Shown one piece after another: positions 1 through 6,365 of a stretch of DNA of 6,920 nucleotides. Each line of letters opens with the position of its first letter. Position 1 is the stretch's first letter. Source of the stretch: Deltaproteobacteria bacterium (GTDB lineage: Bacteria; Desulfobacterota; GWC2-55-46). Where the stretch lies: assembly GCA_021825035.1 (NCBI GenBank), contig JAKAIQ010000115.1, positions 1 through 6,920 on the forward strand, given 5' to 3'. Under the pieces are notes generated by a model. That model did no database searches. It saw only the letters and a program-made list of their open reading frames with translations, and was not told the origin of the DNA. The position numbers and the translations under genes were made by a program.

Positions 1-2
1 AC

Positions 3-2873
3 ATACCGGTAGTCGCAACCAATGACTGCCATTACCTGGAAAGAAAAGACTCCAGGGTCCATGACATACTTCTATGCGTTCAAACAGGCGCGACCGTTAA
101 TACGCCCGGCAGGTTCAGGTTCGCCACAGACGAATTCTACGTAAAATCCCCCTCCGAGATGGCCGAATCGTTCAGGGATATCCCGGAGGCCATCTCGAAC
201 ACAATCGAGATAGCCGAGCGGTGCAACTTCGAGATGAAGCTCGGTAAAAGCCATCTGCCCGACTTTCCGGTGCCGTCAGGAGAGACGCTCGACAGCCTTA
301 TAGAAACGAAGGCAAAGACAGGGCTCGAGAAAAGGATTGCTGCGATGCACGCGGAAGAAGATTCGCTCAAATGGACTTATTATGAGAGGTTGCGGAAGGA
401 ACTCCATGTAATTAAGGAAATGGGGTTTTCAGGATACTTCCTGATTGTCAACGACTTTATTGAATACGCCAGATCCAACGGCATCCCGGTGGGGCCGGGC
501 AGGGGCTCGGCGGCAGGCAGCCTCGTGGCCTATTCGCTCGGGATAACCAATCTCGACCCCATAAAATACAACCTTCTCTTCGAGAGGTTTCTGAATCCGG
601 ACAGGATAAGCCTGCCGGATATTGACATAGACTTCTGCTTTGAAAGGCGCGATGAGGTAATAAGATATGTAACCGATAGATACGGAGCGGACAACGTCAC
701 GCAGATAATAACGTTCGGACAGATGAAGGCAAAGGCATGCATACGCGACGTCGGCAGGGCGCTCGATATGCCGTATGGCGACGTAGACCGGATCGCCAAG
801 CTCGTCCCGAATCAGATAAACATAACTATAGACGAGGCCCTCGAACAGGAGCCCAGACTTCTCAAATTGACTCAGGAAGATGCCAGGGTAAAGGAGCTCA
901 TTGACGTTGCCAGGGCCCTCGAAGGCCTTCCAAGGCACGCTTCCACGCACGCTGCCGGGGTGGTCATTTCCAACAGGCCTCTTATCGAGTATCTGCCTCT
1001 TTATATGGGCCAGAAGGATAACATCGTTACCACCCAGTATCCGATGAAGGACGTCGAGAAGATAGGGCTTGTAAAATTCGACTTCCTCGGTTTGAAGACC
1101 CTGACGGTCATAGACAGGGCCATAAAGATGATAAGACGCAACAGGGGCGCTGAGATTGACATCAATAACATCGCTCTTGACGATGCCGACACCTACAGGC
1201 TCATGGCAACCGGGAACACGAACGGCATTTTCCAGCTTGAAAGCTCCGGGTTCAAGGATCTTCTGAGGAGACTGAAGCCGGAGACGTTTGAGGATATTGT
1301 GGCAGCCGGCGCCCTTTACAGGCCGGGACCTTTGCAGAGCGGCATGGTCGATGACTTCATAAACAGGAAACACGGCAGGGTCCCCATCCAATACGAGGTG
1401 CCGCAACTCAAAGATATACTCGAAAATACCTATGGCGTAATGGTCTACCAGGAACAGGTCATGGAGATCGCCAGGGTGCTTGCCGGATTTACTCCCGGAG
1501 ACGCCGATGTGCTCAGGAAGGCCATGGGCAAAAAGCTTCTCGAAGAGATGACGGTGCAGAGGACAAAATTCCTCGAAGGATCGAAAAAGATGAACATACC
1601 GCCAAAGAAGGCGGAGAAGATATTCGACCTTATGGCAAAGTTTGCCGGATACGGGTTCAACAAGAGCCATAGCGCCGCATATGCACTCATATCCTACCAG
1701 ACCGGCTATCTGAAAGCCCATTATCCGGTCGAGTTCATGGCCGCTCTCCTTGGTTCCGACATGGGCAATACCGATCAGGTGGTAAAATACATCAATGAAT
1801 GCAAGGAAATGGGCATAGCCGTTGACCCTCCTGACCTGAATGAAAGCTCGACGGCGTTTACGGTTTCCGGCGAGAGAATACGATTCGGGCTTGCCGCGAT
1901 AAAAAATGTAGGCACTGCCGCCATCGACGAGATACTTTCGGTGCGCAACGATGCCCCGTTCTCTTCTCTCGTGGATTTCCTGAGCAGGGTGGACTCGAGA
2001 AAGGTCAATAAAAAAGTGGTTGAGAGCCTCATAAAGTGCGGGGCCTTCGATTCTACCGGCGAAGGACGGGCGCTTCTTCTGTCCTCGCTTGACACGGCGA
2101 TGGAAACGGCCCAGGGTGTGCAACGAGACAGGAACGTGGGACAGTCGTCGCTGTTCGACACATTGGGGGCGCCGGGAAAAGCCGGCGTGGCTGTCAAGAA
2201 CACGCCCATGTCGGGAGGCGCCGCCCCACTCGGCGAAAAAGAGATTTTAGCTCTGGAAAAAGAAACTCTCGGTTTTTATTTCTCTTCCCATCCGCTATCG
2301 GGCTGCAAAAAAGAACTGGAACTGTATACCTCCGGACCGATCGAATTACTTGCCGAGAAGCCGGACAAGAGCGAGGTCTCGATAGGCGGCATAATAACCG
2401 AGCTCAAGGAGATAACGACCAAAAAAGGCGACAGGATGGCTTTTTTACGCGTCGAGGACCTTGGGGGCTCAGTAGAAGTGATCGTATTTTCGGAACTTTA
2501 TAAAGTCGTGAGAGATCTATTGTCTTCGGACGCTCCCCTTGTCATTGCCGGCCGGCTCGATAAGGAAGAAAACGAAGTAAAGCTCGTTGCTTCCGACATC
2601 GCCCCTCTGGAAGATGCGGGCATTCTGAAGAACATAAAGACTAAGGACACGCATATATCCGTATCCGCCGGTGATCTTGATGCCACAAAGCTCGACGAAC
2701 TTAAAGCCCTTCTCAAGTCAAGTCCCGGCGCGTCGCAGGTCTACCTGCACATTATTTATCCCGAAGACGGCGAGGTAATAATCGGCCTTAACGACCAGCT
2801 AAGGATAAACCCGGCCGGCGATCTTTCAGCCAGGATAAGAGAACTTATCGGCGCGGAGATGAAAACCGTCTGA
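3..2873 (+). CDS. dnaE: DNA polymerase III subunit alpha, 5'-truncated by window edge
   Basis: Catalytic subunit of the replicative polymerase III holoenzyme, acting in the cytoplasm at the replication fork. The visible 956 residues compare with about 1150-1180 for the family, so roughly 200 N-terminal residues lie outside. The frame is open from base 3 and reads PVVATNDCHYL then HDILLCVQTG, typical of the end of the PHP domain; the in-frame ATG at 159 is therefore internal. Seen in order: the polymerase core motif VGPGRGSAAGSLVAY (from about 489); LPDIDIDF with the two metal-binding Asp codons at 618 and 624; GLVKFDFLGLKTLT with the third catalytic Asp at 1080-1082; the fingers segment with FNKSHSAAYALISYQTGYLKAHYP (from about 1659); a likely beta-clamp-binding motif QSSLF (2142-2156); an OB fold (about 2376-2620); and a short C-terminal domain, usually tau-binding. 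No frameshift or missing catalytic residue is visible. Identity is certain; PHP activity cannot be judged without the N-terminus. Confidence 0.97.
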   Translation: MPVVATNDCHYLERKDSRVHDILLCVQTGATVNTPGRFRFATDEFYVKSPSEMAESFRDIPEAISNTIEIAERCNFEMKLGKSHLPDFPVPSGETLDSLIETKAKTGLEKRIAAMHAEEDSLKWTYYERLRKELHVIKEMGFSGYFLIVNDFIEYARSNGIPVGPGRGSAAGSLVAYSLGITNLDPIKYNLLFERFLNPDRISLPDIDIDFCFERRDEVIRYVTDRYGADNVTQIITFGQMKAKACIRDVGRALDMPYGDVDRIAKLVPNQINITIDEALEQEPRLLKLTQEDARVKELIDVARALEGLPRHASTHAAGVVISNRPLIEYLPLYMGQKDNIVTTQYPMKDVEKIGLVKFDFLGLKTLTVIDRAIKMIRRNRGAEIDINNIALDDADTYRLMATGNTNGIFQLESSGFKDLLRRLKPETFEDIVAAGALYRPGPLQSGMVDDFINRKHGRVPIQYEVPQLKDILENTYGVMVYQEQVMEIARVLAGFTPGDADVLRKAMGKKLLEEMTVQRTKFLEGSKKMNIPPKKAEKIFDLMAKFAGYGFNKSHSAAYALISYQTGYLKAHYPVEFMAALLGSDMGNTDQVVKYINECKEMGIAVDPPDLNESSTAFTVSGERIRFGLAAIKNVGTAAIDEILSVRNDAPFSSLVDFLSRVDSRKVNKKVVESLIKCGAFDSTGEGRALLLSSLDTAMETAQGVQRDRNVGQSSLFDTLGAPGKAGVAVKNTPMSGGAAPLGEKEILALEKETLGFYFSSHPLSGCKKELELYTSGPIELLAEKPDKSEVSIGGIITELKEITTKKGDRMAFLRVEDLGGSVEVIVFSELYKVVRDLLSSDAPLVIAGRLDKEENEVKLVASDIAPLEDAGILKNIKTKDTHISVSAGDLDATKLDELKALLKSSPGASQVYLHIIYPEDGEVIIGLNDQLRINPAGDLSARIRELIGAEMKTV
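2142..2156 (+). other. Likely sliding-clamp-binding motif in DnaE
   Basis: The codons read QSSLF, followed by Asp. The motif lies after the fingers/helix-hairpin-helix part of DnaE and before the OB fold, in a low-complexity linker. This is where the internal beta-clamp-binding peptide of bacterial alpha subunits sits (consensus QxxLF or similar). The sequence match is direct; the function is inferred from position and consensus. Confidence 0.7.
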
Positions 2874-2896
2874 GGCGCTTTTAAAGCATTCTGAGC

Positions 2897-2902
2897 AAGG
2901 AG
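2897..2902 (+). promoter_or_regulatory. Shine-Dalgarno of accA
   Basis: AAGGAG lies 8 nt before ATG 2911 and 5 nt before the in-frame TTG at 2908. The spacing favours ATG 2911 as the accA start. It falls in the 37-nt dnaE-accA gap, which shows no terminator and fits co-transcription of the two genes. Confidence 0.8.
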
Positions 2903-2910
2903 AACCATTG

Positions 2911-3876
2911 ATGGTCTACAGACACTGGCTTGAATTCGAAAAACCGGTAGAGGAACTGGAAAGAAAGATCGATGAACTGAAGACCTATAATGCCGATGGC
3001 TACAGGGCCGATGAAATAGCCAGGCTCGATAAAAAGGCTAAGAGTCTCCTCAGGGAGATATATCTCAAACTAACGCCGTCACAGGTGACCACGGTGGCGA
3101 GGCACCCGGACAGGCCATACGCCCTAGATTATATACAGAATATCTTCGAGGATTTCGTCGAGCTGCACGGGGACAGGCGTTTCAGGGACGATCCGGCCAT
3201 TGTCGGCGGATTGGCGCGGCTTGACGGGAAACCTGTTGTCGTGCTCGGCAACCAGAAGGGCAGAAACACCAAGGAAAAGATATACAGGAACTTCGGAATG
3301 CCGAATCCTGAAGGCTATAGAAAGGCATTACGCCTGATGGATCTCAGTGAGCGCTTCAGGTTGCCGTTATTCACATTGATAGACACTCCGGGGGCGTATC
3401 CCGGCGTAGGAGCCGAGGAACGGGGACAATCCGAGGCAATCGCGAGCAATCTCTTGAGAATGTCGATGCTGAAGTCGCCCATCATCAGCACCGTCATCGG
3501 CGAAGGGGGAAGCGGCGGCGCTCTTGCGATAGGGGTGGCCGACAGGCTTCTCATGCTCGAGTTCTCGACCTACTCCGTCATCTCTCCCGAAGGTTGCGCC
3601 GCGATACTGTGGAAAGACGGAAGCAAGGCGGATCTTGCGGCAAGAGCGCTTAGGCTCAATGCCGCGGAACTCTACAGGCTCGGCGTCGTAGACAGGATAA
3701 TAAAGGAACCGATAGGCGGCATTCACCGGGATACGGAGACAGGATACAATAATTTAAAGACGGCCTTATTGTCGGTTCTCAAGGAACTCAATTCCCAGTC
3801 CACCGAAAGTCTGGTTGAAAACCGGTACAAGAAGTACAGGAATATGGGAGTGTTTGCCGAGGGAAAAGGGCTTTAA
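2911..3876 (+). CDS. accA: Acetyl-CoA carboxylase carboxyltransferase subunit alpha
   Basis: One half of the carboxyltransferase, which with AccD (not in this window) moves the carboxyl group from carboxybiotin on AccB to acetyl-CoA. This makes malonyl-CoA for fatty acid synthesis in the cytoplasm. The 321 residues match the family (E. coli 319). The N-terminus has the usual family opening (LEFEKPVEELERKIDEL), predicted helical. Family hallmarks follow: RHPDRPYALDYI, GDRRFRDDPAIVGGLARLDG, GRNTKEKIYRNFGMPNPEGYRKALRLM, IDTPGAYPGVGAEERGQSEAIA and, at residues 197-208, the glycine-rich GEGGSGGALAIG of the crotonase-like active site. STYSVISPEGCAAILWKD comes after. No residue looks missing. The start ATG 2911 is chosen over TTG 2908 because the Shine-Dalgarno at 2897-2902 is 8 nt away. 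It lies 37 nt after dnaE, an adjacency also found in E. coli. Very sure of identity. Confidence 0.97.
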   Translation: MVYRHWLEFEKPVEELERKIDELKTYNADGYRADEIARLDKKAKSLLREIYLKLTPSQVTTVARHPDRPYALDYIQNIFEDFVELHGDRRFRDDPAIVGGLARLDGKPVVVLGNQKGRNTKEKIYRNFGMPNPEGYRKALRLMDLSERFRLPLFTLIDTPGAYPGVGAEERGQSEAIASNLLRMSMLKSPIISTVIGEGGSGGALAIGVADRLLMLEFSTYSVISPEGCAAILWKDGSKADLAARALRLNAAELYRLGVVDRIIKEPIGGIHRDTETGYNNLKTALLSVLKELNSQSTESLVENRYKKYRNMGVFAEGKGL

Positions 3877-4009
3877 CGCAGTTAGACTTTTCAGGGCACG
3901 TCCTGGCGGCGCCATTCAATGCGGAACAGGCGATATCGTTAAATAGCTGTTGATTTTTCGTTTTGAATAAATTAAGCTATCATATTAATATTCAAAAGAA
4001 ATTTAACTC
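3877..4009 (+). promoter_or_regulatory. accA-pheA intergenic region with likely promoter
   Basis: This 133-nt gap changes composition sharply. The first half is mixed, with small palindromes such as CGATATCG at 3931-3938. Positions 3941-4010 have only 15 G/C in 70. Candidate promoter elements are TTGAAT (3963-3968), 17 nt, TAATAT (3986-3991), or TATCAT (3978-3983) with a weak TTTTCG (3955-3960) 17 nt upstream. Either would start transcription a few to about 20 nt before the GTG of pheA. No clear rho-independent terminator follows accA. That this is a promoter is inferred from composition, hexamers and gap length. Confidence 0.4.
3961..3997. repeat. Perfect 9-bp inverted repeat upstream of pheA
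   Basis: TTTTGAATA (3961-3969) is the exact reverse complement of TATTCAAAA (3989-3997), separated by 19 nt. The arms overlap the candidate -35 (3963-3968) and -10 (3986-3991), and the right arm lies 12 nt before the GTG of pheA. It could be an operator or, if transcribed, a stem. In such AT-rich DNA a chance match is also possible. Confidence 0.45.
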
Positions 4010-5089
4010 GTGAAAAACAAGCTGTCACAGATAGAGGCGTTGAGGTGTCGCATAGACGCGATTGATTTGAGGATTCTGAATCTCCTCAACTCGAGGACAA
4101 GGCTCGTAATAGATATTGGAAAGGCCAAGTCGAAGGAGAACCGCGATTTTTACGCGCCGGATAGAGAACGTCAGATATACGAAAGGCTTACCGAAAGGAA
4201 CAACGGGCCGTTTCCAAATACCGCCTTGAAGCATGTCTTCAGGGAAATCATGAGCGCATCGCTTTCGCTCGAGAAACCCATAAGAATAGCTTTTTTGGGG
4301 CCGATGGCGACCTTTACGCATCAGGCTTGCATCAAGTATTTCGGTCTCTCAGGCGAATTCGTCCCCAAAAAAGACGTCGCTGACGTCTTCGATGACGTGG
4401 AAAAAGGGAGGGCTGATTTCGGGGTTGTTCCGATAGAGAACACGATCGAGGGTGTTGTAAGCCATACCCTCGACATGTTCGTCTCCTCACAACTCAGAAT
4501 ATGCGCCGAGGTAATGATCGAGGTTTCTCTCGCGCTTTTGAACAAGACCGGCAGGGTGTCTGACATAGAAAAGGTGTGCTCCCATCCGAATCCGCTGGCC
4601 CAGTCCAGATTATGGCTTAAAAATAACCTTCCGGATGCCGTTCTTTTTGATGTGTCTTCCACTGCACAGGCCGCCCAGATGGCTTCGGAAGACAGCTCGA
4701 TAGCGGCAGTCGCCAGCCTCGCGGCGGCTCCGCTGTATGATCTGCGTGTTCTCGAAAAGAATATAGAGGATATATCGAATAACTATACCAGGTTCCTTGT
4801 CATCGGTAAGAAGGCCGGCAAAAAGACGAGGGAAGACAAAACGTCTCTTATGTTTGCCATTAATGACGCCCCCGGCGCCCTTTACTCGATGCTTAAACCA
4901 TTCGCCAAAAGGAATATCAATCTTACCAAGATAGAATCCAGGCCGCTCAAGACAAAGGCATGGGAATATGTGTTTTATGTCGATCTCGACGGCCACATAA
5001 CGGACAGGAAGGTCAAGGAGGCCTTGTGTGAACTCGAGGGGTTGTGCTCGTTTATTAAAGTGCTGGGTTCTTATCCCAAATCCATATGA
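4010..5089 (+). CDS. pheA: Bifunctional chorismate mutase / prephenate dehydratase (P-protein)
   Basis: Converts chorismate to prephenate and then phenylpyruvate, the committed steps to phenylalanine, in the cytoplasm. The 359 residues give the full domain order: AroQ-type chorismate mutase (about 1-90), prephenate dehydratase (about 92-275) and ACT domain (about 283-355). Aligned with E. coli, the mutase keeps R12, R29, K40, R52 and E53 (E. coli R11, R28, K39, R51, E52); A49 replaces Asp48 and E88 replaces Gln88. The dehydratase shows FLGPMATFTHQA, GVVPIENTIEGVVSHTLD and the catalytic TRF at 260-262. The ACT domain has GAL (289-291) and ESRP (309-312), linked in the family to phenylalanine binding and feedback inhibition. 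GTG 4010 is the best start because the mutase helix begins at once and no upstream alternative fits; the Shine-Dalgarno is poor (A-rich, about 3994-4000), suggesting weak or short-leader initiation. hisC follows closely. Confidence 0.96.
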   Translation: MKNKLSQIEALRCRIDAIDLRILNLLNSRTRLVIDIGKAKSKENRDFYAPDRERQIYERLTERNNGPFPNTALKHVFREIMSASLSLEKPIRIAFLGPMATFTHQACIKYFGLSGEFVPKKDVADVFDDVEKGRADFGVVPIENTIEGVVSHTLDMFVSSQLRICAEVMIEVSLALLNKTGRVSDIEKVCSHPNPLAQSRLWLKNNLPDAVLFDVSSTAQAAQMASEDSSIAAVASLAAAPLYDLRVLEKNIEDISNNYTRFLVIGKKAGKKTREDKTSLMFAINDAPGALYSMLKPFAKRNINLTKIESRPLKTKAWEYVFYVDLDGHITDRKVKEALCELEGLCSFIKVLGSYPKSI

Positions 5090-5100
5090 ACCGCCTTTTC

Positions 5101-5107
5101 AAAGGGG
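5101..5107 (+). promoter_or_regulatory. Shine-Dalgarno deciding the hisC start
   Basis: AAAGGGG lies 8 nt before ATG 5116. The upstream in-frame ATG at 5086 overlaps the pheA stop (ATGA, 5086-5089) and has no Shine-Dalgarno in front of it. The site therefore supports 5116. Confidence 0.7.
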
Positions 5108-5115
5108 TCGGTAAA

Positions 5116-6231
5116 ATGATCTCAAACGATAAAGTCTTGAAACTGAATGTCCCGGAAAATATCGACTCGCTTGTCCCATATCCGCCTGGTAAACCGATAG
5201 AGGAACTCGAGAGGGAACTGGGTATAAGCGGGTCTATAAAGCTTGCAAGCAATGAAAACCCTCTTGGGCCATCGAGCAAGGCAATTGAAGCGATAGCTGG
5301 AGCCTTGAGAAACCTTCACAGGTATCCCGACGGAAGCTGCTTTTATCTCAGGGAAAAGCTCGCAAGCTTCCTTGACGTATCGCCCGAAATGCTCGTGTTC
5401 GGCAATGGCTCCAACGAGATAATCGAACTCCTTGTGCGGACTTTTCTGCAAAGAAACGACGAGATCATAATGGCCTCGCCCACCTTTGCGGTTTATCCTA
5501 TAGTAGTTAAGTCTGTAGGCGGCAAGTCTTTGGAGGTGCCGCTCAAGGACTTTCGCCATGACCTAGACGCCATGGCCGAGTTGATAAACACAAAGACGCG
5601 GATGATTTTCATCGCCAATCCAAATAACCCTACCGGCACTATCGTAACCGGCGATGATTTCGACAGGTTTATGAAGAAGGTACCGGAGGGCGTGGTTGTA
5701 TGCGTGGACGAGGCATATTTTGAATTCGTTGAAAGCCGGGCATTCCCTGACGTCATGCGCCACATAAGAGAAGGACGGCCCGTTCTCCTTCTCAGGACTT
5801 TTTCCAAGATATACGGGCTCGCGGGCTTAAGGATAGGGTACGGGGTCTCAAACCAGGGAATAATCGATTATATGAACAGGGTGCGCCAGCCATTCAATGT
5901 GAATTCGCTCGCTCAGGTCGCGGCAATCGCCGCCCTTGATGATAGAGACCACATTGCGAGAACAAGGCAAAACAACGCCGCCGGGCTCAAGTATCTTTTC
6001 GGCAAAATTATGAGCCTTGGATTTGAATGCGTGCCGACGGAGGCTAATTTCTTTCTTGTGAGATTAAACCCCGGGGACGGCTCAAGGGTTTACAACGAGC
6101 TTTTGAAAAAAGGAGTCATCGTCAGGCCCATGGCAAGCTACAATATGCCCGACTATATACGCGTGACCGTGGGATTGCCCGAAGAGAATAAAAGATTCAT
6201 CGAGGCGTTCTCGCAGCTTGCAGGAGAATGA
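5116..6231 (+). CDS. hisC: Histidinol-phosphate aminotransferase family (probable aromatic aminotransferase role)
   Basis: PLP-dependent fold-type I (class I/II) aminotransferase. HisC converts imidazole-acetol phosphate plus glutamate to histidinol phosphate; some HisC proteins also transaminate phenylpyruvate and 4-hydroxyphenylpyruvate. From ATG 5116 the protein is 371 residues, slightly longer than E. coli HisC (356). It starts with the family signature LVPYPPGKPIEE and KLASNENPLGPS. Cofactor-site motifs are NPNNPTGT (Asn171), DEAYFEF (Asp198, Tyr201) and RTFSKIYGLAGLRIGYG with the Schiff-base Lys231. The C-terminal RPMASYNMPDYIRVTVG holds the substrate-carboxylate Arg. ATG 5116 is preferred for its Shine-Dalgarno and because residues from 5086 add only ten unconserved codons. 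It lies 26 nt after pheA and before aroF, with no other his gene visible, so an aromatic amino acid role is likely; it may serve both pathways. Family is certain, substrate is inferred. Confidence 0.93.
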   Translation: MISNDKVLKLNVPENIDSLVPYPPGKPIEELERELGISGSIKLASNENPLGPSSKAIEAIAGALRNLHRYPDGSCFYLREKLASFLDVSPEMLVFGNGSNEIIELLVRTFLQRNDEIIMASPTFAVYPIVVKSVGGKSLEVPLKDFRHDLDAMAELINTKTRMIFIANPNNPTGTIVTGDDFDRFMKKVPEGVVVCVDEAYFEFVESRAFPDVMRHIREGRPVLLLRTFSKIYGLAGLRIGYGVSNQGIIDYMNRVRQPFNVNSLAQVAAIAALDDRDHIARTRQNNAAGLKYLFGKIMSLGFECVPTEANFFLVRLNPGDGSRVYNELLKKGVIVRPMASYNMPDYIRVTVGLPEENKRFIEAFSQLAGE

Positions 6232-6365
6232 GGTCATCCGGACGCATGGCGCTGCAGGGCCGATCTCATCCGTGCCGGCCCGGCATGTCATGCGGCAATG
6301 ATGTTGCTCAACCGCCGCACACGGCAGCGGAGCCGCGAAAAAAAATCAATAGACCGGAGGTTTCT
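6232..6365 (+). other. GC-rich, stem-forming hisC-aroF intergenic region
   Basis: This 134-nt gap has 73 G/C in its first 106 nt, then A8 (6338-6345) and the aroF Shine-Dalgarno. Visible pairings are CGCATG/CATGCG (6243-6248/6289-6294), GGGCC/GGCCC (6257-6261/6277-6281), CGTGCC/GGCATG (6271-6276/6282-6287, one G-U), TGCGGC/GCCGCA (6291-6296/6314-6319) and CGGC/GCCG (6322-6325/6332-6335). Several exclude each other. No T-run follows any stem, so no standard terminator is present, and I see no good promoter. A regulatory leader is possible but unproven. Confidence 0.4.
6356..6360 (+). promoter_or_regulatory. Shine-Dalgarno of aroF
   Basis: GGAGG lies 5 nt before ATG 6366, the strongest ribosome site in the window. 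It decides the aroF start, because the frame is open further upstream, back to ATG 6228. Confidence 0.85.

Noticed and set aside
429..2123. 564-codon open frame on the minus strand inside dnaE
   Set aside because: Its codons are in register with the dnaE codons, so it stays open simply because dnaE avoids TTA, CTA and TCA there. It ends exactly at the sense codon TCA (429-431). The predicted protein shows no recognisable family, and the sense strand carries all DnaE motifs.
2877..2887. GCTTTTAAAGC palindrome after dnaE as a terminator
   Set aside because: The RNA stem would be only 4 bp and no T-run follows; accA starts 24 nt later with a good ribosome site.
3890..3930. Terminator after accA from the CAGG/CCTG and GGCGCC palindromes
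   Set aside because: Stems of about 4 bp with no T-run directly after. Not convincing.
3919..3942. 7-codon ORF upstream of pheA as an attenuator leader peptide
   Set aside because: It contains no Phe codons, has no Shine-Dalgarno, and no terminator/antiterminator pair follows it.
5086..5115. Longer hisC start overlapping the pheA stop (ATGA)
   Set aside because: No Shine-Dalgarno precedes ATG 5086, the ten extra codons match nothing in HisC proteins, and ATG 5116 has AAAGGGG 8 nt upstream.
6322..6345. Hairpin CGGC/GCCG plus A8 as a rho-independent terminator
   Set aside because: On the + strand the stem is followed by A, not T; on the minus strand the T-run comes before the stem. Neither orientation gives a terminator.
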